A stretch of 63,488 nucleotides of DNA from Desulfobacteraceae bacterium (GTDB lineage Bacteria; Desulfobacterota; Desulfobacteria; Desulfobacterales; Desulfosarcinaceae): assembly GCA_003599575.1 (NCBI GenBank), contig QZKV01000138.1, positions 1 to 63,488 of the forward strand, given 5' to 3'. Both the position numbers and the translations under genes were made by a program. This document shows positions 8,525 to 16,420 of the stretch, piece by piece. Positions within the stretch are counted from its first letter, which is position 1; each line of letters opens with the position of its first letter. Below the pieces are notes generated by a model. The model searched no databases, was not told where the DNA came from, and saw only the letters and a program-made list of their open reading frames with translations.

Positions 8525-9445
8525 ATGCATGTCTACAATTCTATGAGCGCCACCATCGGCCGCACGCCTTTGGTGCGTTTGAGGCGGCTGGCCGATGAAG
8601 CGCCGGCCGAAATTCTGGCCAAACTGGAGGCTTTTAATCCTTTGGGCAGCGTCAAGGACCGTATTGCCACCTATATGATCGAGGACGCCGAACGGCGTGG
8701 ACTGATCAACACGGAGACGCTCATCGTCGAGCCGACCAGCGGGAACACGGGCATCGGTTTGGCTTTTGTTTGCGCGGCCAAGGGGTATCACCTGCGCCTG
8801 ACCATGCCGGAGACCATGAGTATGGAGCGCAGGAAACTGCTGACCCACCTGGGTGCCGAGCTGGTCTTGACCCCCGGTGCGGAAGGGATGGGAGGCGCCA
8901 TTGCAAAAGCTCGGCAGATCCTTTCCGAACACCCCAACGCCTTCATGCCCGATCAGTTTGGCAATCCCGCCAATGTCACGGCCCATCGGGAGACCACCGG
9001 GCCTGAAATCTGGAACGACACCGAAGGTCGCGTGGACATCCTGATTTCCGGCGTGGGCACGGGCGGCACCATCACGGGCGTGAGTCAGTTTATCAAACCC
9101 AGGAAGCCCGATTTCAAGGCCATTGCCGTTGAACCGGCAGCGTCGCCCGTATTGTCGGGCGGTGCCAAGGGACCCCATAAAATACAGGGCATCGGCGCCG
9201 GCTTCGTCCCTGCGATTCTGGACACCCGGGTTATCGATCAGGTGGTAACGGTCACGGACGAGGATGCTTTTGGCACGGCCCGCCGGATTGCGGCCAGCGA
9301 AGGCATTTCGTGCGGGATTTCATCCGGCGCCGCGGTTTGGGCGGCCCTGCAGGTGGCCCGGCGCAAAGAGAATGCCGGCAAATGCATTGTCGTGGTTTTG
9401 CCCAGCACCGGCGAGCGCTATATCAGCACCCCTTTGTTTGGCTGA
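8525..9445 (+). CDS. cysK: Cysteine synthase (O-acetylserine sulfhydrylase)
   Basis: A 306-residue PLP enzyme converting O-acetylserine plus sulfide to cysteine. The PLP lysine is in NPLGSVKDR, the substrate loop is [10 protein letters not shown], the phosphate-cradle glycine loop is [10 protein letters not shown], and the C-terminal part carries [12 protein letters not shown]. Length matches the CysK family. The ATG follows the cysE stop by one base, with AAAGGAG in the cysE 3' end. In a sulfide-producing organism this pair is the natural exit from sulfate reduction into cysteine. Regulation is probably shared with cysE from the promoter near 7452. Confidence 0.95.
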   Translation: MHVYNSMSATIGRTPLVRLRRLADEAPAEILAKLEAFNPLGSVKDRIATYMIEDAERRGLINTETLIVEPTSGNTGIGLAFVCAAKGYHLRLTMPETMSMERRKLLTHLGAELVLTPGAEGMGGAIAKARQILSEHPNAFMPDQFGNPANVTAHRETTGPEIWNDTEGRVDILISGVGTGGTITGVSQFIKPRKPDFKAIAVEPAASPVLSGGAKGPHKIQGIGAGFVPAILDTRVIDQVVTVTDEDAFGTARRIAASEGISCGISSGAAVWAALQVARRKENAGKCIVVVLPSTGERYISTPLFG

Positions 9446-9616
9446 GACCCTCGGGTGTGCCGCGGCGCTCCAGTGCCACTGTCCTAATTTAATACACTGG
9501 TATGATCATCCGGCCCCTCTGGATTCGATTGGCCGTCAATTTTATTCAGAAGTTCGAAGGACCTGGGCGAGAAAAGCGAAAACGTGGATGTTGACCAAAA
9601 TTCCGAACTTTGTGCC

Positions 9617-9664
9617 ATGAAGCCTGTTTTGATCGATGCATCTTCGGCCATTTTGTTGTATAGC
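9617..9664 (+). pseudogene. Possible N-terminal remnant of a PIN-domain toxin gene
   Basis: A short reading frame starting at ATG 9617 encodes MKPVLIDASSAILLY, very like the first strand and conserved Asp of PIN-domain nucleases. The similarity then stops. What follows (about 36 codons to 9772) is not PIN-like, and no antitoxin gene or ribosome site is evident. The surrounding spacer 9446-9880 contains no other recognisable gene. This may be decay debris of a toxin-antitoxin locus or chance; the match is only about 15 residues. Confidence 0.25.
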
Positions 9665-9880
9665 CGGTCGATCATTGACTTTGCCCGGCGATGCTCACCC
9701 GGTGATTTGGCTTTTTCCATCCCGAGAAGGGCCCGCTTTTGGGCGCGAAAAGCGATGATGCTCATTTACTAAATAATTGACATTTGGATTTTTTTGTTCC
9801 ATTTATGCAGCTGTACAAACCTTCGGCCGGCTGCGGGATGGCGCCTGCCCATCAACAACCGCGGGCACATGCTTTAACAT

Positions 9881-9902
9881 CATTCATCTTGATGGATGAA
9901 TG
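9881..9902. promoter_or_regulatory. Palindromic operator candidate upstream of the TetR gene
   Basis: CATTCATC, a six-base spacer TTGATG, and GATGAATG form a perfect 8-bp inverted repeat ending 31 bases before the chosen tetR start. Size and placement suit binding of a TetR dimer and autorepression. The palindrome would lie inside the coding region if translation began at ATG 9784 or 9892, which supports the later start. Confidence 0.5.
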
Positions 9903-9933
9903 CTATCAAATCAACGTGAGACGGGACGAGGAC

Positions 9934-10611
9934 ATGGGCATTCAAGAACGCAAAGAAAGAGAAAAAGAGCGGCGGCGGCAACAAATCATCGTTGCCGCGA
10001 AGAGAGTGTTTTCGGATAAGGGATTCAACAAGGCCACCATGGAAGATATCGCCAAGGAAGCCGAATTGAGTCCGGGGACATTGTACCTTTACTTCAAAAA
10101 CAAAGAAGAATTGTATGCCTCCTTATCGCTGCGCATCCTTCAATATCTGCACATCCGCATTTCCCACGTCATCAATCAGACCGAGCTCGATCCGATCGCC
10201 AAACTGGATGCGCTCAAAGAGGTCATGTACGATGTCTATGATTTTGATCCGCTGATCATCATCAATATGTTCCATTTGCAATCCAGTGAAACATTGAAAA
10301 ATCTCTCCGATGATCTGATCGAAGAGATCAAGACCCTCTCACGCAATTCCATCGGTGCGATGGCTAAAATTTTTCAAGAGGGCATCCAGGCGGGCATCTT
10401 CATCGACCGGCATCCGGTGGCCTTGTCCGATATCACTTGGGCGCTTTTTTCAGGTGTGGTCCTTTGGGAAAACAGCAAAAAGATCATTAACCGCGATAAG
10501 GATTTCCTGAAACAAACGTTGCGAACCGCCTTCGAAGTGTTCGACCGGGGCATTTTGGTCTCCCCCCGGCCGGCTCAAAAAGAAATCGCCAGCAGCGGCA
10601 AGGCCCGTTAG
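9934..10611 (+). CDS. TetR/AcrR-family transcriptional regulator
   Basis: A 225-residue TetR-family repressor. After a very basic leader (QERKEREKERRRQQI) it has the three-helix DNA-binding domain: VFSDKGFNKATMEDIAKEAELSPGTLYLYFKNKEELY. The C-terminal domain is all-helical and would bind an unknown ligand. I start it at ATG 9934 because the frame upstream lacks family similarity and contains a palindromic operator candidate. The earlier in-frame ATGs at 9784 and 9892 are weaker. The basic leader and strict YLYFKNKEELY motif resemble regulators of fatty-acid or multidrug genes, but no target is adjacent; the gene stands alone and ends at a strong terminator. Autoregulation is likely. Confidence 0.9.
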   Translation: MGIQERKEREKERRRQQIIVAAKRVFSDKGFNKATMEDIAKEAELSPGTLYLYFKNKEELYASLSLRILQYLHIRISHVINQTELDPIAKLDALKEVMYDVYDFDPLIIINMFHLQSSETLKNLSDDLIEEIKTLSRNSIGAMAKIFQEGIQAGIFIDRHPVALSDITWALFSGVVLWENSKKIINRDKDFLKQTLRTAFEVFDRGILVSPRPAQKEIASSGKAR

Positions 10612-10652
10612 CAGCGGCCTTGCGACGAACGGGCCGTCCAACCCGACATGAT

Positions 10653-10684
10653 AAAAATCCCCCTTTTCAAGGGGGATTTTTTTT
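10653..10684 (+). terminator. Intrinsic terminator after tetR
   Basis: AAAAATCCCCC and GGGGGATTTTT form an 11-bp perfect stem with a 7-base loop, followed by further Ts. It lies about 40 bases after the tetR stop. The A-tract on the other side could also give some bidirectional activity. Confidence 0.85.
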
Positions 10685-10717
10685 AAAAGACAGTCCGGTT
10701 CCTGCGCATGGTCGGCG

Positions 10718-10754
10718 AAAAAAAGACCTGCCGCTTGTTTTGCGGCAGGTCTTT
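10718..10754 (-). terminator. Intrinsic terminator after the cytochrome c3 gene
   Basis: AAAGACCTGCCGC (10722-10734) and GCGGCAGGTCTTT (10742-10754) form a 13-bp perfect stem with a 7-base loop. On the minus strand the stem is followed by a run of seven Ts. It lies about 30 bases after the stop of the minus-strand cytochrome gene and faces the tetR terminator. Confidence 0.85.
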
Positions 10755-10781
10755 CAATGAGAACCAATCGTGAAGAAAAAA

Positions 10782-11252
10782 CTATTCTTTAGGATGGCAC
10801 TGGATGCAACCGGTCGGCCCGGTGGACGCAATCTTTGCTTCACCCGGCATTCTTGAAGCTTGCAGGGCCTCATTTTTCTTGGCTATCTGCATATGGCAAC
10901 CGATGCACATCTGATGGTAGGCATTTTTGTAATATCGGATTTGAACCGCAGGGTCTTTTACGGGCCGGCCCTCGTCACTCTTGGGCATCTCCGCCAGATC
11001 ATGACAGCCGGACGCGCTGCAGCCGAGGATGGGCTTTTCTTTCTCCCATTTGTGGTGGCATTCCCGGCAACTGTAATCGAAGTGAACGGCGTGCGGAAAG
11101 ATGACGGCCGAACGTTTGGCTTCGGTGGTCAGGGGCTCCAAAGTGATCTCCCCCATGGGCACGCACATCTCTTCTTCCGCCTCAACCGGCACCCAGACCA
11201 AGCACAATAAGATCAACACTGTCGCTGCCAATATCCCACTCGTATTTCGCAT
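10782..11252 (-). CDS. Tetraheme cytochrome c3-family protein (periplasmic)
   Basis: A 156-residue exported protein with a cleavable-looking signal peptide (hydrophobic to about residue 24, then VEAEEE). It has four covalent heme sites: CRECH (62-66), the longer-spaced CSASGCH (78-84), CIGCH (116-120) and CIQCH (149-153). His54 and His57 (HAVH) are probable distal ligands. The mixed CX2CH/CX4CH pattern is typical of cytochrome c3 of sulfate reducers. It would carry low-potential electrons in the periplasm between hydrogenases or formate dehydrogenases and membrane complexes. GGGAG lies six bases before the ATG. It is a single-gene unit with its own promoter-like sequence and terminator. Confidence 0.93.
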   Translation of the reverse strand: MRNTSGILAATVLILLCLVWVPVEAEEEMCVPMGEITLEPLTTEAKRSAVIFPHAVHFDYSCRECHHKWEKEKPILGCSASGCHDLAEMPKSDEGRPVKDPAVQIRYYKNAYHQMCIGCHMQIAKKNEALQASRMPGEAKIASTGPTGCIQCHPKE

Positions 11253-11293
11253 GCTCTGCTCCCTGTGAGGATCTCCGAAAAAATTTCCTGCCC

Positions 11294-11322
11294 GCTATAG
11301 TATGTTCGCAGTGTTTTTTCAA
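11294..11322 (-). promoter_or_regulatory. Candidate sigma-70 promoter for the cytochrome c3 gene
   Basis: On the minus strand TTGAAA and TATAGC are separated by 17 bases, about 40 bases upstream of the ATG. The -35 box is good and the -10 box moderate. Confidence 0.4.
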
Positions 11323-11402
11323 TCAAAAACCGCTGGGGGGAAATTTTGGGTTGTCGAGTTAAATCTGTCCCGGCCCCAACTCAACTAACCCGACACATTT
11401 CC

Positions 11403-13895
11403 TTAGCGGACCGCCCGCACCGCCCCGCATTCATCCTGCCGGCGGTACTCTCTCTGGAAAACGGTTTCATGCTTGGTTGTGACCACATCCGCAACCGAGT
11501 GATATCCCCTGACATAAGCTTCCGAGGTCCAATACCACTCGGCGCCGGAGGAAGGATAAAAGGGGGATTGTTTGTAAAGTTTGGCCAAATCACTGGCCGT
11601 GGGCAGGCGCCAGGCGCCGTTGGGCGGGGGTGGCAGGCTTTGAATATATTGCTGTGCGGCGTGAAAGTTCAAACAACCGCCCAATTCCTGGTATGAATCG
11701 AGCAGAGCCCAGCTCAGCCCAGTGGTTTGGTCGATGAAGGAGCCGTCGCCGTTGACGCGGTATCTTTGCGAATCGCTCAGCTGCTGTTCGAGCTCGCCGC
11801 GCAGCTGCCTGACCCTGACCTGTTGCTGGGCCTGTTTTTCTTTTTCACGCCGGACGCGGTCCGTCTCGGCCTGCTTGCGTGCTTCAATCTTGCTTTGGCG
11901 GAGCACTGCAGCCCGCTGGGATTCCAGCTTGTTCATGAGTTCCTGGGCCTCAGGCGCATAGGGGCTGGAAAGATGCTCCCGCAGATAGCGATCCAGGTAT
12001 TGGATGCGCTCGAAAAGATCGTTTTGCGCATTCAGCGCGTACGCCTGCACCGATTTCCACTGGCTTTGGGTTTGCAATTGCCTGCTCAACGTGGCGATTT
12101 CTTTTTCGAGCGCCTCTTTTTGCGTGCTTTGGGGATGTTTGTCCAGATACTCGCGGTAGGCTTGATGCGCTTTGGCGTAGTCGGTGCCGGCCTCCGCCCC
12201 GAACCTCCTCAATTGCACCAGATCCCGCTTGTCTTGCAATGCCGTTTTCACTGCGGCGGCGGCTTCGGCCAGCGGTGTATTCTTAAATTCGGTGATAAAG
12301 CTTTCGTATCGTTGCACACACGCTTCCCAGCGCTGGTTCTGCTCGCAGGCGGCATTTTCCGATTTCAAAAAATTGAGATGCTGGCGTCCCATCGCCTGGA
12401 TCAGCACGTCCACATCGTTTTGATAACGCCCTTGGGGAAAGCGCGCCAGATACTGTTTATAGACCTGCAGGCGCTGACTGAAGTCGAGCTTGGCGGCCCT
12501 GACCAACTCTTCATAGTAGTATTGATCGAGCAGATTTTTGATATCGCGGACCGCTCCGGCGATCCGCTGTTGGAAAGCGCTGTCGGGATATTTTTCCAGA
12601 AAGTCGCCGTAAAGGGAAATGGCCTTGCGTTCGTATTCTTCATCCACAGGCAGGTTGCTGATTTGGAGTGTTATGAGCTCGAAATCGCGTTCTTCCATGT
12701 GCTTGCGGATCTGCACGATGCGTGATTCGATTTCGGCGGCATTCGGCGATTGCGGATGGGTCTGCAGATAGGTTTGCAAAAGCTCGATTTTTTTCTCTGA
12801 GGACTCTGTACCGTCCACCTGGGCGCGCAGTTGGGCGTAACGTTCCGATGCAACAGTTCCGGTGTTGGCAATATACAATCCGAGCACCCATGCGCTGCCG
12901 CCAACAACCAATGCGCCCAGCACGACGGCCAGAAGGGTCGCCAGACGAATCCCTTTGCGCGGCATTTTCGGGGCGGGCGCGCGTTCCAGGCGCACCAGGC
13001 GTTTGGACTCATTGACGGCATCCGTCCTGAGGCGGCGGGATTTGGGCCTAGGCGGCGGACCCGGCGCGTCTTTAGCGCTGCTGGTGATCTCGTCCTTGGC
13101 TTTAAGGCTCTCCATCAACACATGCATCAACGGCTGATTGATCTCATCTTGTTTGGATGGATCGGCCGGCGCGATCTCGATGGTCACATCATCCCAGGTG
13201 ATGATGTGATAGGCCGCATCGCGACCGGCCCGATCGCCGGTTTCGGCGGCGATCAGTTGCCCCTCTTTCACATGCACTTGACCGTATCGCCCGGCCGATG
13301 AGATGCGCAGGGAGAACGAGGACTGCTCCATTTCAGCCATTTGAAGGAATGAAGCCAATCCGATGCCGCGAATCCTTCCGCCCATAGCGGTGTCCATTTG
13401 CTGAAAGGCGCTGTGGCTTAAACTGCGCTTCACCAGTGTTTCCAGCTGCAGGTAATCCTCGTCCACCATCCAGTCGGAACAATAACCCAAATGAATTTCC
13501 ACTTTGCCTTTGTTGCGGCGCCACGGCCACAAGGCGCCATAAAATTCGCCGGTCTTCAAGGGAAGCAGAAACAAGGATTGATCTTTTTCAACACCGCCCA
13601 GAGATTTCAGCACCGGGCTCTTGCGCAGTTTACGGGGCAGGGGTTTGCCGGCCGGCTTGACGGGCGGACCGAAGAATCGGGCCAAAAAGGTTTCCAGTTC
13701 GCCCAGGGACCGATTGCTGCTGGTGGCTTGGTACAGGCTGCGGTTTTCTTCATAGAAGCGCTTGCTGATCTCGGGCAAGACGTCCAACTCTCGGGCCAGA
13801 TTGATAAAACCTTCCAAAAGAGTCAGGTTGGTCTTGATTTCCGCTATTTCGTCGCTATCGCCCGTCAGAATATCAGCTACGAGCTGTCGATCCAT
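11403..13895 (-). CDS. Membrane-anchored DUF4388 / repeat / DUF1566 protein
   Basis: An 830-residue protein of unknown role with a clear modular layout. Residues 1-170 are soluble with no family I recognise. About 172-262 resemble a DUF4388 (PATAN-like) module (RIRGIGLASFLQMAEME...QVHVKEGQLIAAE), often found in signalling proteins. One transmembrane helix lies near 318-342 after a basic linker. About 350-690 is a helical region of TPR-like repeats, with recurring phrases of the type YLDKHPQS and YLARFPQGRYQ. A charged coiled coil follows (QAETDRVRREKEKQAQQQ). The C-terminus (about 715-830) is a DUF1566/Lcl-type domain (DGSFIDQTTGLSWALLDS...WRLPTASDL). The cytoplasmic side may sense while the outer part binds a surface partner. 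AAGGA precedes the ATG. It stands alone. Confidence 0.75.
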   Translation of the reverse strand: MDRQLVADILTGDSDEIAEIKTNLTLLEGFINLARELDVLPEISKRFYEENRSLYQATSSNRSLGELETFLARFFGPPVKPAGKPLPRKLRKSPVLKSLGGVEKDQSLFLLPLKTGEFYGALWPWRRNKGKVEIHLGYCSDWMVDEDYLQLETLVKRSLSHSAFQQMDTAMGGRIRGIGLASFLQMAEMEQSSFSLRISSAGRYGQVHVKEGQLIAAETGDRAGRDAAYHIITWDDVTIEIAPADPSKQDEINQPLMHVLMESLKAKDEITSSAKDAPGPPPRPKSRRLRTDAVNESKRLVRLERAPAPKMPRKGIRLATLLAVVLGALVVGGSAWVLGLYIANTGTVASERYAQLRAQVDGTESSEKKIELLQTYLQTHPQSPNAAEIESRIVQIRKHMEERDFELITLQISNLPVDEEYERKAISLYGDFLEKYPDSAFQQRIAGAVRDIKNLLDQYYYEELVRAAKLDFSQRLQVYKQYLARFPQGRYQNDVDVLIQAMGRQHLNFLKSENAACEQNQRWEACVQRYESFITEFKNTPLAEAAAAVKTALQDKRDLVQLRRFGAEAGTDYAKAHQAYREYLDKHPQSTQKEALEKEIATLSRQLQTQSQWKSVQAYALNAQNDLFERIQYLDRYLREHLSSPYAPEAQELMNKLESQRAAVLRQSKIEARKQAETDRVRREKEKQAQQQVRVRQLRGELEQQLSDSQRYRVNGDGSFIDQTTGLSWALLDSYQELGGCLNFHAAQQYIQSLPPPPNGAWRLPTASDLAKLYKQSPFYPSSGAEWYWTSEAYVRGYHSVADVVTTKHETVFQREYRRQDECGAVRAVR

Positions 13896-14084
13896 TGGCC
13901 TGTTCCTTGTGAGATGGGATCGGGTTGTCGATTAACCCGCTGATGTGTTTACATTTTGAGGGCATTATAGGAGAGAAGTGCGTTGATGTCAAAGAAAGTT
14001 TAAATTGGCAATGCGGGTTTGGAACACGCCTTGGACGGGTCGGGCAAACGGGCAGCGGGATTAATCGGCAAGCGGATCAATGGA

Positions 14085-15953
14085 TCATTGGAGTAAATAG
14101 TGCGCCAGGAAGGCGGCTGCCGCGGCCAGCATGTGAAACACAACGGCCGTCCAAAGGCTTTGGGAGCGCTCGCGAACCATGCCCGCCGCAAGCCCCAAAA
14201 GGAGGGCACCGGATAAGGTGAGTGCGGTTTTACCCCAATCCAAGGGGGTATACACGTTGCCGGCCTGGTTGCTTAAAAACAGCGCCATGACAAAGGCCGT
14301 ATAAAGCAACGTGCTGCCGATAACCGGCCACGCAATAAACCAGCGCGAATCATAACGCTGGGTTCTGGCATCCTGGGCCAGCAGGCCGTGAGCCAAGCTG
14401 CGGAAAAGCATTTCAGCGGCCAGCGGCAACCCCAACACGCCGATGACCAAAAGCGACCCCAGGCTTTGCTTTTCCACGAGAGATTCCGGAGCCCATAGGC
14501 CGCCTGCAATCCCGCCCACAAGCGCAGCTGGCAACAACAGCCACCACTGTTTGCCGATCGGCGAGAGCCACCCATACTGCCAGGGATGGGATCTGGCGAT
14601 GAGAACCAGACTGATCGCCGAGGCGGTCAAGAGCGTCAGCATAAAACCGAAATCGGGGCTTGTCCAGAACGCAGCCGGGGTTTCGATCGCCAGCCATTTG
14701 GCCGGATCCCAGATCAGACGAACGATGTGAGCGCACAAAACGATAAAACCGACCAGTACGGTCGTGAGCGCCAGGCGGTATGTTTTTTGCCCCCAATCGG
14801 GTTTGCGGATCGCTTGGCGGCAGGCGTGCACGATCTCAAGGGGCTGCAGTTGTGTTCCTGTTTCCCGTGGCGAGCCGCCGATATCGGCTGCCCCGCCCCA
14901 TTTATGACCCAAAGTGCGGTTCTTGACGGCGGGGTCGACAAAATTCAATCGATCGTAGATATCCTCCAGCGTGATGGGCATAAACAAATCCATCTGGCGG
15001 ACGGTATAGGTTCGCAGCCCCTTTTTCAGAAAAACTACGCCCAGCCGGCTGCCGTACAGCTTGTTTAGATGCGGTTCGATCTCATAGATACCCATGTCGG
15101 CCTCAACAACCGCGGCGATGCGCTGGTCGGTCAAATCGACGCGCGCCAGTTCTTCCACACCGAGGTAGTCGGCAAAATCGCTGGGTTTGTAAAAGATCTG
15201 ATCAATTTTGTGCAGGATCGCGGCGGCATAGCCGAGAAAATCGGTCTTCCCCCAGACGCCTTGCTTTTTAAGGGCCACTTCTTCACTGCGCAAATGATCG
15301 ATGACGCGCTGGATTTTGCGCATCAGCTCGGCTGGAAAGGCGCTGAGTTCCTTGAGTTCGAGTCCCAAGGCATCAATGATGCCCTCATAGCGGACCAATG
15401 CGAACAAGAGACGCCGCTGGTTCACATCCTGGCGTCCGATGCGCGCATGGTTCAAAATGATCCAGATGGAAAGCAATGTATCCAGATCAGGTTCATTGGC
15501 AAAAATGTTCCACTCCCGGCTTTGCAGGTCCAGCCCTTTCATATACATCACCAGGGCTTGCTCGCACGCGGCCAGTGTAAAAGAACGTACGCAACCTTCG
15601 TGATGGTCCAGGTTGTAGACTTGGCGCTCGTGATCCATGAAGGGTTCGCACTGGGCCACGCCGTCCAAGAAGATGGTGCCGGGAGGCGATTTGCGTGCCA
15701 CTGAGCCGGAAAAAGCCATTCCCGCTTCGATATGCACGTTCAAATTGGGCGCTTCAAGGCAGGTCAAGACGCGTTCGTTGCCGTTGGTTTTGATCGCGTA
15801 GCGTTCCGGAAGGTTGCCGGTTCCGCCCTGTTTGGGTCTGCCCGGCAGCACTGCTGGGTTGAGGTCCACATCGGCCATACCGCCGGTGGAGTTCGGCTGG
15901 TCGTCATGGTTTTTATCGGGTGAAACGCCCATTGCAATTCCCATCGGCAACAC
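14085..15953 (-). CDS. Fusion of a DHH-like domain with a C-terminal CPBP-type membrane protease domain
   Basis: A 622-residue protein. The first 390 residues or so are soluble and carry phosphoesterase-like acidic signatures, FLDGVAQCEPFMDHE, NLDHHEG (Asp116-His117-His118) and NEPDLDTLLSIWI, reminiscent of DHH phosphoesterases. The last 230 residues hold about six hydrophobic helices with CPBP (Abi) features: AEMLFRSLAHG, a weak form of EExxxR, and VVFHMLAAA near the end. The start is uncertain: GTG 15953, ATG 15944 and ATG 15932 are all in frame, and only 15932 has a GGGA nearby. I do not recognise this combination as a described family. Possible roles are membrane-coupled nucleotide turnover or intramembrane proteolysis controlled by a soluble sensor. 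Confidence 0.6.
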   Translation of the reverse strand: MLPMGIAMGVSPDKNHDDQPNSTGGMADVDLNPAVLPGRPKQGGTGNLPERYAIKTNGNERVLTCLEAPNLNVHIEAGMAFSGSVARKSPPGTIFLDGVAQCEPFMDHERQVYNLDHHEGCVRSFTLAACEQALVMYMKGLDLQSREWNIFANEPDLDTLLSIWIILNHARIGRQDVNQRRLLFALVRYEGIIDALGLELKELSAFPAELMRKIQRVIDHLRSEEVALKKQGVWGKTDFLGYAAAILHKIDQIFYKPSDFADYLGVEELARVDLTDQRIAAVVEADMGIYEIEPHLNKLYGSRLGVVFLKKGLRTYTVRQMDLFMPITLEDIYDRLNFVDPAVKNRTLGHKWGGAADIGGSPRETGTQLQPLEIVHACRQAIRKPDWGQKTYRLALTTVLVGFIVLCAHIVRLIWDPAKWLAIETPAAFWTSPDFGFMLTLLTASAISLVLIARSHPWQYGWLSPIGKQWWLLLPAALVGGIAGGLWAPESLVEKQSLGSLLVIGVLGLPLAAEMLFRSLAHGLLAQDARTQRYDSRWFIAWPVIGSTLLYTAFVMALFLSNQAGNVYTPLDWGKTALTLSGALLLGLAAGMVRERSQSLWTAVVFHMLAAAAAFLAHYLLQ

Positions 15954-16371
15954 TCGCAGCAGGTGGAAGGTAGATCAGTTCCTTACCTATGCCCCCATCG
16001 ATGAACCGGGTATTCAATCTCGCTGCCATTTTAGCACTGCTACAATGGGGCCTTTTTCCCTTGCGAGTACCAGCCGAACGATCGTTGCGAGCACATTATC
16101 CATAACAGCCGATCCAGGCTCGGTCAAGACCGATCCAACCAGATCGGGCGCACGCAACCTTCCCGATACCAAACGGGAGGGATGCCGCTTGCGCTCCAAC
16201 ATCCATCGGTCATTGTAAATGTCAAAAGGGCAATGTCAATGTGCGCGCAATAAATCATTGCTTGACATGCGATTCTCGATTAAAACAAGGTATCTTTTTC
16301 GGTCCGCTCCGATGGCAATGGACCACCCCGGAGGGCTATACCATCCTTGGTCTGCATGTATCATGAATAGA
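15954..16371. other. Divergent intergenic spacer, no gene seen
   Basis: This is the left part of a 467-base spacer between two divergent genes. No frame gives a protein that looks real. It holds the repeated word AATGTCAA near 16220-16245 and a TTGACA at about 16262 without a good -10 partner. Promoters for both neighbours presumably lie here, but I cannot place them with confidence. Confidence 0.4.
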
Positions 16372-16388
16372 AAATACTGGTAGTATTT
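16372..16388. promoter_or_regulatory. Perfect palindrome upstream of the sigma-54 activator
   Basis: AAATACT, GGT, AGTATTT: a 7-bp perfect inverted repeat with a 3-base centre, 32 bases before the ATG of the activator gene. Size and position fit an operator for autoregulation or a site overlapping the transcript start. Confidence 0.4.
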
Positions 16389-16420
16389 GCGAATGCGATT
16401 TTTTTTTCGGGAGGCAGCCA

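Noticed and set aside
9484..9765. A 93-codon minus-strand frame in the cysK-tetR spacer
   Set aside because: It has no ribosome site, resembles no family I know, and lies opposite the PIN-like fragment.
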